DNA from: CAVQEK01 sp964596645
GTDB lineage: Bacteria > Bacteroidota > Bacteroidia > Cytophagales > Cyclobacteriaceae
Reading direction: 5' to 3'
Assembly (NCBI GenBank): GCA_964596645.1
Contig: CAZQVB010000047.1
Span: 1-29,239, forward strand
Length of the DNA stretch: 29,239 bases
Below the pieces are notes generated by a model. That model saw nothing but the letters and a program-made list of their open reading frames with translations, ran no database searches and was not told where the DNA came from. The position numbers and the translations under genes were made by a program. This document shows, in pieces, positions 1-8,700 of this stretch; position 1 is the first letter of the stretch, and every line of letters starts with the position of its first letter.

Positions 1-54
1 TAGAGCATCGGACTGAAAATCCGTGAGTCGGTGGTTCGAGCCCACTCAGCACCA
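1..54 (+). tRNA. tRNA-Phe (GAA), 3' part only
   Basis: The window opens inside a tRNA. Visible parts are the end of the D-stem (GAGC), an anticodon loop CTGAAAA with anticodon GAA at 15-17, a T-loop TTCGAGC at 35-41 closed by GGTGG/CCACT, and an acceptor strand ending at C53 with discriminator A54. CCA is not encoded (CCC follows). The short variable loop argues against tRNA-Ser read with TGA. The outermost anticodon-stem pair is a T-T mismatch. The 5' half lies outside the window. Confidence 0.88.
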
Positions 55-57
55 CCC

Positions 58-90
58 AAAGCCTTCCTTTGCCGGGGAGGCTTTTTTTTT
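58..90 (+). terminator. Rho-independent terminator of the tRNA
   Basis: AAGCCTTCC and GGAGGCTT form a stem (one bulged T) around a short loop, followed directly by a run of about nine T residues. It sits 4 bp after the mature tRNA end, which fits a tRNA transcription terminator. Confidence 0.8.
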
Positions 91-120
91 GCTCTGTTTT
101 GGAAAGTAAACACTTTTCAA

Positions 121-324
121 TGAAATATGGTATGCATGCATACCATATTTTTCGAAGCGCCCATGTGCCATCGCCTGGCCTGCGGCATGCACAGCGATGT
201 AAATAACCGGTGGATAACAAGGTACGGCGGGGTACTGCCTCAGCCATTGATGTACCTGCTCCCAGGCCCATGGTGCCTGCGGCAGCAGGTTGATGGAATG
301 CTCAGAACTCGGGTAGTCTGAGAA
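121..324 (-). other. Protein-like open frame after the pseudouridine synthase stop; possible gene relic
   Basis: Reading on past the TAG at 325-327 in the same minus-strand frame gives at least 68 sense codons with protein-like composition, including INLLPQAPWAWEQVHQWL and AGQAMAHGRFEKYGMHAY. There is no in-frame ATG near its beginning; the first ATG is inside AGQAMAHG. The frame stays open through the palindrome and the antisense of the tRNA to the window edge. I do not recognise the family. It could be the 3' remnant of a lost gene, a readthrough extension, or chance. The overlapping plus-strand frame from 127 looks less protein-like. Confidence 0.25.
123..150. repeat. 28-bp perfect palindrome
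   Basis: The half-site AAATATGGTATGCA is followed immediately by its exact reverse complement, with the axis between 136 and 137. It lies between the tRNA terminator and the convergent 3' end of the pseudouridine synthase gene. A T-run follows on the plus strand, so it could act as a weak AT-rich terminator. It could also be a binding site for a dimeric protein. No neighbouring regulator points to a specific role. Confidence 0.8.
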
Positions 325-1674
325 CTATGAAAAATGCTTAAGCCGAATCACCTCTTTTTCGTTCAGAAAGCGCCAGGTGCCGCGGGGCAGGTCTTTCTTC
401 GTGAGGCCGGCAAACGAAACCCGGTCCAGGCGTACCACGTCGTAGTTCAGGTGTTCGAAAATGCGGCGTACTATGCGGTTTCTACCGATATGAATTTCTA
501 CCCCTACCTGCATCTGGTCGGGTGTGAGTACGGCCAGGTCATCTACTTTGGCTGGTCCGTCTTCGAGCATCACCCCACGCAGTATGGCTTCAAGGTCTTT
601 GGCCTCCAGTGGCCGGTTCAGCTCAGCCTGGTATATTTTTTTCACATTGTGCGAGGGGTGAGTGAGCTTTTTTGACAATTCGCCGTCGTTGGTGAGCAGC
701 AGCAGGCCGGTGGTGTTGCGATCAAGGCGCCCGACCGGGTACACGCGCTCCTCACAGGCGTTGGCCACCAGTTGCATCACGGTGCGGCGGTCTTTTTCAT
801 CGTCGGTGGTGGTGATAAATCCTTTGGGTTTGTTCAGCAATATGTATACGATTTTTTCGGGCTTTAGCAGCTTTTGTCCCATTTGCACCTTGTCGCCGGG
901 TTGTACTTTGAAGCCCAGCTCTGTCACCGTTTTTCCGTTGATCTTTATACGCCCATCCTCTATAAGCGCATCGGCTTCGCGGCGGGAACAAATGCCGGAT
1001 TTGGCAATGTATTTATTGAGGCGAACCTCGGCAGGGGCGGCCGCTGCCTTGCTTGTTTCTTCTCGTTTGCCAAACAGCTTCCTTTTGTATTCGGGCGGAG
1101 TGGCCGCAGATTTTCGCGCTCTCTTAGGCCGGTCATCGTCCCGGCGAGGCGTACGACCAGCGGGTTTTGGCCAGTTGTCGTCTGAGCGAGGTGCCCGACC
1201 GGCAGGTTTTGAACGGCTATCGTCCTGTCGAGGAGCTCGTCCGGTGGGTTTCGATCGGTCGTCGTCTTGGCGAGGCGTGCGACCGGTGGGTTTTGAACGG
1301 TCGTCGTCCTGGCGAGGCGCTCGTCCGGTGGGTTTCGACCGGTCGTCGTCCTGGCGAGAAGTTCGACCAGCGGGTTTTGGCCAGCTGTCATCTGTGCGAG
1401 GCGTACGGCTGGAAGGTTTTGAACGGCTGTCGTCTTGACGAGGCTTTCGACCAGCGGGTTTTGACCAACTGTCATCTGAACGAGGCGTGCGACCAGCGGG
1501 TTTTGAACGGCTATCGTCCTGGCGAGGCGTGCGACCGGAAAATTTCTCCCGGCTGTCGTCTTGGCGAGGTGCCCGCCCGGCAGGCTTTGCCTGGCCATCG
1601 TCTTTTCGGGGTGCCCTACTTGTGGGCTTTTGTCGGCTGTCGTCTTTGCGGAGTTGCTTGCGTCTGTCACTCAT
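325..1674 (-). CDS. rluB: RsuA/RluB-family 23S/16S rRNA pseudouridine synthase with long repeat-rich N-terminus
   Basis: The product (449 aa) isomerises a specific uridine in rRNA to pseudouridine in the cytoplasm. Residues 1-187 are a low-complexity, highly charged region of 14-residue repeats (consensus RTPRQDDSRSKPAG). An S4 RNA-binding domain starts at VRLNKYIAKSG (217 to about 265). The catalytic domain follows, with NKPKGF at 281-286 and the motif GRLDRNTTGLLLLTNDG, where D318 is the expected catalytic aspartate. The tail RNRIVRRIFEHLNYDVVRLDRV is typical of RluB/RsuA enzymes. RluB itself modifies U2605 of E. coli 23S rRNA, but the exact target here is inferred from family only. The catalytic part has normal family length, so the repeats are an addition. 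The start at 1674 is the only ATG placing all repeats in frame; AAGG precedes it. It is divergent from the sulfatase gene. Confidence 0.9.
   Translation of the reverse strand: MSDRRKQLRKDDSRQKPTSRAPRKDDGQAKPAGRAPRQDDSREKFSGRTPRQDDSRSKPAGRTPRSDDSWSKPAGRKPRQDDSRSKPSSRTPRTDDSWPKPAGRTSRQDDDRSKPTGRAPRQDDDRSKPTGRTPRQDDDRSKPTGRAPRQDDSRSKPAGRAPRSDDNWPKPAGRTPRRDDDRPKRARKSAATPPEYKRKLFGKREETSKAAAAPAEVRLNKYIAKSGICSRREADALIEDGRIKINGKTVTELGFKVQPGDKVQMGQKLLKPEKIVYILLNKPKGFITTTDDEKDRRTVMQLVANACEERVYPVGRLDRNTTGLLLLTNDGELSKKLTHPSHNVKKIYQAELNRPLEAKDLEAILRGVMLEDGPAKVDDLAVLTPDQMQVGVEIHIGRNRIVRRIFEHLNYDVVRLDRVSFAGLTKKDLPRGTWRFLNEKEVIRLKHFS
1114..1617 (-). repeat. Twelve tandem 42-bp coding repeats
   Basis: Residues 20-187 of the pseudouridine synthase are twelve consecutive 14-residue units of the type R-[AT]-P-R-x-D-D-x-x-x-K-P-[AT]-G, preceded by one partial unit. 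The 42-nt unit is a multiple of three and contains no stop in several other frames. This explains long spurious open frames on both strands here (for example plus-strand frames at 662-1438 and 1167-1847). Confidence 0.92.
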
Positions 1675-1692
1675 ACCTTATCATTAAAAGCA

Positions 1693-1700
1693 CAAAAGTA
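1693..1700 (-). promoter_or_regulatory. Candidate Bacteroidota -7 box for the pseudouridine synthase gene
   Basis: On the minus strand this reads TACTTTTG, a full match to the Bacteroidota -7 consensus TAnnTTTG, ending 19 bp before the ATG. No good -33 TTTG box is found at the expected distance, so the call rests on the -7 box alone. Confidence 0.4.
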
Positions 1701-1895
1701 GGTAATTATCAAGTGCACTACAGCAGCAAATGTTCACGGCGCATCAACTTCTGTGAAGGCCCGGCAGCTGCCAATGATCGGTTTTTACGGATAGATATGG
1801 CAAGATCATACCCATCCGCCCTTTTATATTTTGCACTACTGCGCTAATTTAAGCGGCTCTTCATCTTTCGTATACACAACCCGAAAAATTGACGT

Positions 1896-3470
1896 ATGAC
1901 CTTCGCCCGTTTATTTATAATACCATTACTGGTGATGCTGCTGTTGGCCGGCTGCAAGAGGCCACCCGTCACGCAGCCAACAGCTTTGCCTCTGAAGCGC
2001 CCCAATATCGTGATCATAATGGCCGATGACATGGGTTATAGTGACCTGGGTTGCTATGGCTCTGAGATAAACACGCCCAACATAGACCGCCTGGCCGCCA
2101 ATGGCATGCGGATGACGCAGTTTTACAACACATCGCGCTGCTGCCCTACGCGTGCGGCCCTGCTCACCGGCGTATACCAGCACGAGGCCGGCGTGGGCTT
2201 TATGACCGGCAACGACGGCACCCCCGCCTATCAGGGATTCCTCAACCGGCAGACGGCCACCATCGCTGAGCTGCTGAGGGCCAACGGCTACACCACCCTT
2301 ATGAGCGGCAAATGGCACGTGGGCAGCCGACCACAGCACTGGCCGACCAAGCGGGGCTTCGACAGGTTTTACGGCATACCAGAGGGGGGTGGCGTGTATT
2401 TTTACCCTTTTCAAAAGCCGCGCAGTGTGGTGCTCGATGAGGCTGAAATAGCGGTGGATACATTCTACTACAGCACCGACGCCATCAACGACTACGCCGT
2501 GCGTTTCCTGGAAGAGCAAAAGGGCAGCTTAAAACCCTTCTTCCTCTACGTGGCGCACATTGCGCCGCACTTCCCGCTGCAGGCATTTCCTGAAGATGTA
2601 GCCCGCTATCGCGGAAAGTATCTGGAAGGCTATGCCGCCATACGCCGGCAGCGATTTGAAAGCATGAAGCTCAAAGGCATACTTCCGTCCGATGCCGAGC
2701 TCTCCCCACCCGACGACCTGATACAGGAATGGAACAGCCTGACCGAAGGCCAAAAAGATACCGCCGACTTGAAAATGGCCATTTATGCCGCACAGATTGA
2801 GCGAATGGACATGGGCATTGGCGATATTGTAGATAAGCTGAAGGAAATAGGAGAGTATGACAATACTGTCATTATTTTTCTATCCGACAACGGCGCTTCT
2901 CCTGAGGTAACTGTTGAAGGCGAGGCGCTGAGCGGGCCAATCGGTAGCGTAAACTCTTACGCATCTGTAGGCCGTGCCTGGGCCAATGTGAGCAATACGC
3001 CTTTCCGATACTACAAGCATTGGGTGCACGAGGGGGGCATCTCCACGCCATTCATTTTACAGTACCCGGCGCTGCTGCGCGCTGCGACAATAGAGCGCAG
3101 GGTAGGGCATGTGATGGACCTCATGCCCACCTGTCTGGACCTTGGCCGGAGCCTGTATCCTGCCGCTTACCAGGGTGATACGTTGGAGCCGCTGAAGGGT
3201 AAAAGCCTGATGCCATTGCTTCGGCAGCAGCCAATTGAGCGGCAGCAGCCACTATTTTGGGAGCACAGGGGCAATCGCGCCGTACGGCTGGGCGACTGGA
3301 AGCTGGTGTCGAGGCATACAGAAGGACGCGACGAGTGGGAGCTTTATAATATAGCCGAAGACCGCGCCGAGCTGCACAACCGGGCCGAGGCACAGCCCGA
3401 CCAGGTTAGGGAAATGGCCGCCATGTATGCACAATGGGCCGAAGAGGTGGGCGTACTACCCATTGAGTGA
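1896..3470 (+). CDS. Sulfatase (arylsulfatase-type) lipoprotein
   Basis: The product (524 aa) hydrolyses sulfate esters, probably from a sulfated glycan or aryl substrate. It has a lipoprotein signal peptide with lipobox LAGC (C20), so it should be membrane-anchored and face the periplasm or outer surface. The alkaline-phosphatase-like core begins at PNIVIIMADDMGYSDLG with metal ligands D44 and D45. The formylglycine motif is C82-C83-P84-T85-R86 within RCCPTRAALLTG, so C82 is the residue matured to formylglycine. Further active-site residues seen are K139 and H141 (SGKWHVG), H221/H225 and D331-N332 (LSDNGAS). Length is normal for family S1. No sulfatase-maturing enzyme is encoded in the window. 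It stands alone, upstream of the nucleotide-sugar genes, so its link to the PULs is only positional. Confidence 0.93.
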   Translation: MTFARLFIIPLLVMLLLAGCKRPPVTQPTALPLKRPNIVIIMADDMGYSDLGCYGSEINTPNIDRLAANGMRMTQFYNTSRCCPTRAALLTGVYQHEAGVGFMTGNDGTPAYQGFLNRQTATIAELLRANGYTTLMSGKWHVGSRPQHWPTKRGFDRFYGIPEGGGVYFYPFQKPRSVVLDEAEIAVDTFYYSTDAINDYAVRFLEEQKGSLKPFFLYVAHIAPHFPLQAFPEDVARYRGKYLEGYAAIRRQRFESMKLKGILPSDAELSPPDDLIQEWNSLTEGQKDTADLKMAIYAAQIERMDMGIGDIVDKLKEIGEYDNTVIIFLSDNGASPEVTVEGEALSGPIGSVNSYASVGRAWANVSNTPFRYYKHWVHEGGISTPFILQYPALLRAATIERRVGHVMDLMPTCLDLGRSLYPAAYQGDTLEPLKGKSLMPLLRQQPIERQQPLFWEHRGNRAVRLGDWKLVSRHTEGRDEWELYNIAEDRAELHNRAEAQPDQVREMAAMYAQWAEEVGVLPIE

Positions 3471-3501
3471 TCACTTGCCCGGCCACGCAGCTCACAGCCC
3501 A

Positions 3502-3533
3502 TTTGCCGCCGGTATCGTCATAAGTTCATTTTG
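3502..3533 (+). promoter_or_regulatory. Candidate promoter for the nucleotide-sugar dehydrogenase gene
   Basis: TTTG (3502-3505) and TCATTTTG (3526-3533, seven of eight matches to TAnnTTTG) are separated by 20 bp, as in Bacteroidota sigma-ABfr promoters. The dehydrogenase ATG is about 60 bp downstream. Confidence 0.4.
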
Positions 3534-3594
3534 CAAAAAACCCATCCGACTTATTTTTTTAGATTCGCGCTGAAATTTTTAACTGCTGCTCTCA

Positions 3595-4887
3595 ATGTCT
3601 ATTCAACCATTTATCAACAAAGAAAAAACCTTGTGTGTGGTAGGCCTCGGCTACGTGGGCCTGCCGGTTGCACTGGAACTGGCGCGAAAGTACAAGGTGA
3701 TCGGGTTCGACATCAACAAGAAGCGCGTGGAGCTTATGCGGCACGGCATAGACCCCAGCAAGGAATTGGAGAAGCAGGCCTTTGAGGGCTGTGACATACA
3801 CTTTACGGCAGAGCCGGAAGAAATAAAGCAGGCTACATTTTTTGTTGTAGCTGTGCCAACGCCCATTGATGAACACAAAAACCCCAATTTGAAGCCGCTA
3901 CTCAGCGCTTGCCAGATCGTAGGCAGTGCGCTGAAGCAAGGTGATGTGGTGGTGTTCGAATCCACAGTTTATCCCGGCTGTACGGAAGAAGATTGTGTGC
4001 CTGTGCTGGAGGGCGCATCCGGCCTGCAGTTTGGCCGGCATTTTCAGGTAGGGTATTCTCCGGAGCGCATCAACCCCGGCGACAAAGAGCACACCCTCAC
4101 CAAAATAGTGAAAGTAGTGTCGGGCTCAGATGCCGCCACACTGGAGTTGGTCGCCGAAGTGTACGGCTCCATTGTGGAGGCGGGTGTATACAGGGCAACT
4201 TCCATCAAGGTGGCAGAGGCATCAAAAATAATTGAAAACACGCAGCGCGACCTGAACATAGCACTGATGAACGAGCTGTCGATCATTTTTAAAAAAATGA
4301 ACATCAACACCTACGAAGTGCTGGAGGCCTCAGGCACGAAGTGGAATTTTCTCAAATTTTTTCCGGGCCTGGTCGGCGGCCATTGCATCGGTGTGGATCC
4401 ATACTACCTCACGCACAAGGCCAACGAGTTGGGCTACCATTCCAAAGTGATACTAGCAGGCCGCACCATCAACGACAACACACACAACCTCATCGCCCGG
4501 GAGATAGTGCAGTACATTATAGAAAAGGACATGTCGCTGATGCAGGCGCGTGTGCTGGTGATGGGGGTCACTTTTAAGGAAAATGTCAGCGACATCCGCA
4601 ACAGCAAGGTGCCGGAGCTGATCAGGGAACTGCAGTCGTATAAAGTAAAAGTGGATGCTGTAGATCCATATGCCGATAAAGAGGAATTTTTAGATGAATA
4701 CGGTATTGAACTCACCGATGCTCCAGGCAGCCAATACGATGCCCTTGTAGTGGCGGTAAATCATGTGCAGTATACCTCCTTCGACAGTGCGTATATTGAT
4801 CAATTGCTGAAGGAGTCGGGCCTGTTGTATGATGTGAAGGGTGTGTATAAGGGCAAGACCGGCCACCATCACTACCTCAGCTTATAG
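3595..4887 (+). CDS. Nucleotide-sugar dehydrogenase (UDP-GlcNAc/GalNAc 6-dehydrogenase type, TviB/WbpO-like)
   Basis: The product (430 aa) belongs to the UDP-glucose/GDP-mannose dehydrogenase family, which oxidises the C6 hydroxyl of a nucleotide sugar to a carboxylate using two NAD+. The N-terminal Rossmann motif is GLGYVGLP (17-24). The central domain carries SPERINPG (155-162) and the catalytic cysteine C264 in GGHCIGVDPYY. The C-terminal NAD/UDP-sugar domain includes TFKENVSDIRNSK. The overall pattern (VPTPIDEHKNPNL, ESTVYPGCTEE) is that of the TviB/WbpA/WbpO branch that makes UDP-HexNAc uronic acids for capsule or O-antigen, rather than Ugd. Substrate is inferred. Its stop codon abuts the ATG of the HAD gene, suggesting co-transcription. 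No glycosyltransferases are nearby. Confidence 0.9.
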   Translation: MSIQPFINKEKTLCVVGLGYVGLPVALELARKYKVIGFDINKKRVELMRHGIDPSKELEKQAFEGCDIHFTAEPEEIKQATFFVVAVPTPIDEHKNPNLKPLLSACQIVGSALKQGDVVVFESTVYPGCTEEDCVPVLEGASGLQFGRHFQVGYSPERINPGDKEHTLTKIVKVVSGSDAATLELVAEVYGSIVEAGVYRATSIKVAEASKIIENTQRDLNIALMNELSIIFKKMNINTYEVLEASGTKWNFLKFFPGLVGGHCIGVDPYYLTHKANELGYHSKVILAGRTINDNTHNLIAREIVQYIIEKDMSLMQARVLVMGVTFKENVSDIRNSKVPELIRELQSYKVKVDAVDPYADKEEFLDEYGIELTDAPGSQYDALVVAVNHVQYTSFDSAYIDQLLKESGLLYDVKGVYKGKTGHHHYLSL

Positions 4888-5556
4888 ATGCCCGGTATGA
4901 AGGCATGGCAACTTGAGGCCATCATATTTGATGCGGAAGGGGTGGTGATCGACACTGAGCATCTGTGGGATCGCAGCCAGGAAACATTGCTGGCGAGCCG
5001 CGGCATCACCTACGATCCAAAAGTGCTCAAGCCCTTGCTGGCCGGCAAAAACCTGCTCGACGGCGCGCAGATCATCATCGATCAATACCGCATGCCGGAG
5101 TTGGCGGAGCAGCTGGCCATGGAGCGGTTGAAGTTATTGACCGGGCTATTCACCGAGCAGGTCGACTTTATTTCCGGTTTTGAGGCATTTTACAAAACGA
5201 TAGTCCAGCCGCGATACAAAGCGGCCATAGGCACCAGTTTGCGCAGGGATTTGATGCATTCTGTTTGTCAAAAGCTGCCAGTGCATACTTATTTTGGCCG
5301 GCATATATACCACATAGAAGATGTTGAGAATCGGTCAAAACCCGACCCTGCCGTGTTTTTGCTGGCCGCGCGGGCGCTTGGCACACACCCATCGCGCTGC
5401 CTGGTGATAGAAGACGCACCGGCCGGTATAGCCGCGGCACAATCGGCGGGCATGTATGCTGTAGCCCTTTGCACCACCTTCGGCGCAGCGCTACTGGGCG
5501 CAGCCGATTTGGTGGTACAAGATTTTGCCGAACTCGCCGCAAGGCTATCGCGGTGA
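4888..5556 (+). CDS. HAD-superfamily hydrolase, beta-phosphoglucomutase-like
   Basis: The product (222 aa) is a cytoplasmic HAD subfamily I phosphatase or mutase with a helical cap. Motif I is FDAEGVVIDTE, with nucleophile D15. The usual +2 aspartate is Glu (E17), an uncommon variant. Motif II is GTS (T116), motif III is K151 in RSKPDP, and motif IV is E175-D176 in VIEDAPAGIAAAQSAGM. Family members act on small phosphorylated sugars, but the substrate cannot be told here. The ATG follows the dehydrogenase stop codon with no gap, so the two are probably translationally coupled; a sugar-phosphate role in nucleotide-sugar metabolism is a reasonable inference. Length is normal. Confidence 0.88.
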   Translation: MPGMKAWQLEAIIFDAEGVVIDTEHLWDRSQETLLASRGITYDPKVLKPLLAGKNLLDGAQIIIDQYRMPELAEQLAMERLKLLTGLFTEQVDFISGFEAFYKTIVQPRYKAAIGTSLRRDLMHSVCQKLPVHTYFGRHIYHIEDVENRSKPDPAVFLLAARALGTHPSRCLVIEDAPAGIAAAQSAGMYAVALCTTFGAALLGAADLVVQDFAELAARLSR

Positions 5557-5779
5557 ACGCGTATTGCTTTGGCTTTTATGCACTGTTATCGCGGGCGAAA
5601 CATCTGGTCTACCTCCTTGTACGTGCTCGATAGTGCCCGATCAGAGATCAATACATGCTGTAATTCGCTCAATCTATAGGGCCAATGCGGTCAACGGGTG
5701 AAATTACCTTCGGCAAAGCAGACACTATAGCCGCTGAAAGCGTAAATTCCAGAATAGACCAAGGTCGCTGTTACAGGCT

Positions 5780-8700
5780 TTGGTCTTCAATGTAACTCAA
5801 CGACTCATCGTGGTGCTTATCAGCTATTCATCAAGAGGCATATGTGCTTTTATCGGGTTGGTAGTTTCGGCAGCCCAATTGTTTGCACAAAACACACAAA
5901 CCGATTACATCCGCCATTACCTCACGGCAGATCAGGGCTTATCGCACAACTACGTCACCTCCATCATTAGCGATGAGCACAACAACAAGTGGCTCGGTAC
6001 AGAAAATGGCATTACGATATACAATGGCTATGATTATAGTTACATAAAGCCTTCATTGGGTTATGACGTGCTGGAGAGTGAAAACATCGAGGTGCTGTAC
6101 AAGGATAGTGGCCACCATATATGGATAGGCACGAAAAGCGGAGGAATTTCCAGTTTCGACACCCGCACCGGCACCACCAAGCGCTTCAGCCATCTTACCG
6201 ATAAGATCCATAAAGGTGATCTTCGGATTACAAGTATAGCAGAATCGGGCAATGGGCAGATTTGGATTGGCACCTGGGAAAAAGGGGTTTTTGTCATTGA
6301 CAAACAAAGTGATTCCCTGCTTTTGCATGTAGCACACAATGCTCCCATCTACAGCATAAGCCGGGGGCAAAACAACGACATGTGGTATGTACATGGAAAA
6401 ATTCTTGCCCATTATGATGGCCAAAAAGATTCCATCATCAGCATCAATTTCAAATCAGCCTTATCGGATGTGATGTATGACGCATACCGAAACAAGGTTT
6501 GGGTGTCGTGCGGAAGAAATAGTTCCCTGCTCTATTCCTTTGACTACCGGCAGGGACGCATCGATTCCCTGCATACCAGTGTTCAAAGCAAGTTTTCCAA
6601 AACACTTTCCATAGATGCAGCACACAATATTTGGATCGGCACCTGGGGACACGGACTATATAAAAGTGATTCCGATATCAAATCTTTTTCACAGGTCGAT
6701 ATACTGCCTCAGGGCTCCGGGCGTATCAGGCGCAACTATGAGGTGATATTGGATGTACACCACGATGAAAGCGGACAGATATGGATAGGCACAGCCAATG
6801 CAGGCGTCATAAAAATGATACCGCAGACCGGCTTTTATAATCTTTCGGCGCAGCTGAGCCACGATGTTTTCAAAGGAGATTTTAACATTACAGCCGTACA
6901 CAGAGGCAATGGCTTTATCTGCGTTGGTACGCTCAAAACAGGGTTATTTTACGGTGAAACAATTGCTTCACTGCGTCAGGTGGAAGGGCTTGAAGACACA
7001 AAAGTGCACGCCCTTTATCCATACCGGTCGTTCATATTTGTGGGCACCGATCAGGGGCTTTACTTATTTGACCCCGCAAACCAAGCCATAGTGGATGAAA
7101 TGCAGTCGCTGACAAAGGTGACATCCATATTGATGGATGACCGTGATTCCACACTATTTATCGGAACACAGCAAGATGGCCTGGTACGCGTGGGCTTTCA
7201 CGATGTGAGGAACCCAGCGCGGTATGTGTTTTATAATAAAGAGAGTGGCAACAGGAGTATAGCCAGCGAGCGCATTACCGGCATTACCACAGATGCCCGT
7301 GATAACATTTGGATAAGCACATTCAACGGCATACACCGCTACGACCGTATTCATCAAAAGTTTTTGCATCACTCAAAGCTCATGGATGTGCCCTTGCCAA
7401 GCGCCATCATCAATGATCTGGTGATAGACAATGACATGCTGTGGCTGGGAACGCCGAGCGGTCTTGTTGGCTTACAATATGACCCTGAAGCAGATCACTT
7501 ATCGATAAAGACCACACTTTCTGCCAGAAATGGACTGCAAAATGATTTTATTGCTGCGATCACCTGCGATGGAAAAGGCGCTCTGTGGCTGTCTACCAAT
7601 TCCGGTATTATCAAATACGATCCTGCCACAGGGTCTTACCTGGCATACGGCGCATTGGAAGGCGTAAGCACTACTTCGTTCAACAATCGCAGCGTCTTCA
7701 ATTTCAACAACGAGAAAATTTACTTTGGCGGAGTAGACAATCTTACCTACTTCGACCCGGACGTAATCTCCACCAACGCCGAACTTCCCAGGGTAATATT
7801 TTCTAAGCTGCGCGTAAATAACCAGGACATCGCCGAGCTGGAGAGCAATACCTACATTGAGGAAACCATAGGTTATGCCAGAGAGATCAACCTGAACAGC
7901 AGCGATAAATTTTTGCTCATTGGCTTCACCACCAATGACTTTCTGGGCAAGCTGAACGTGAAATACCGCTACCAACTTGTGGGGTACCAGTACGAATGGA
8001 TCAACCTTCAAAATAAGAATGAAATAAACTTTGCCAACCTGCCCCCGGGCATCTATACGCTGTTGGTATCTGCCACCCGCGACAATCAAACATGGGGCGA
8101 GCCCGGCACTTTATTGATCAAGGTGAAGCCTTCTCCCTGGCTCAGTAGCTGGGCAATGGCTGTATACACATTGCTGTTGGCCGTTTTCGTTTATCTATTT
8201 CTTCAGTTCAAAAAGAAGCAGCTTCAGCTCAAGACCGACCTGCGAATAGTACAAATGGATAAAGAGAAGGAGTTTGCGCTGAATGAGGCCAAGTTCAATT
8301 TTTTCACGAACATCTCCCATGAGTTTAGAACTCCGCTCACGCTGATGATGGGGCCACTACACGAGCTTGCCCATTACAAAGCGCTGGATGAAAACGCACA
8401 GAAGAAGGTGGGCATCATAGAGCGCAATTCCAATAAGCTGCTCAACCTGATCAACCAGTTGCTGGACTTCCGAAAAGCGGAGAATGGCCTGCTGAAGCTC
8501 AATGCATCTGAGGGCAATTTTGTACGGTTCAGTCGCGAGGTATTTTTGTATTTCACCGAATTTGCCGCAGAGCGAAAAATCCATTACACGTTTGCCTGTG
8601 AGCAAGAAGACATCCGCTTTCCGTTCGACAGAAATAAAATGGAGATCGTGCTGTGCAACCTCATATCCAATGCCTTAAAACACTGCAACCCGGGAGACGC

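Noticed and set aside
127..321. Plus-strand 64-codon open frame
   Set aside because: It starts inside the 28-bp palindrome, has poor protein-like composition, and overlaps a more plausible minus-strand frame.
662..1438. Long plus-strand open frame (258 codons) antisense to the pseudouridine synthase, and others at 1167-1847 (plus) and 960-1670 (minus)
   Set aside because: They exist because the 42-bp repeat unit lacks stops in several frames; their translations are low-complexity and lack domains, whereas the minus frame has intact S4 and catalytic motifs.
5168..5542. Minus-strand frame of 124 codons inside the HAD gene
   Set aside because: It is a shadow of a well-defined HAD protein with all motifs on the plus strand.
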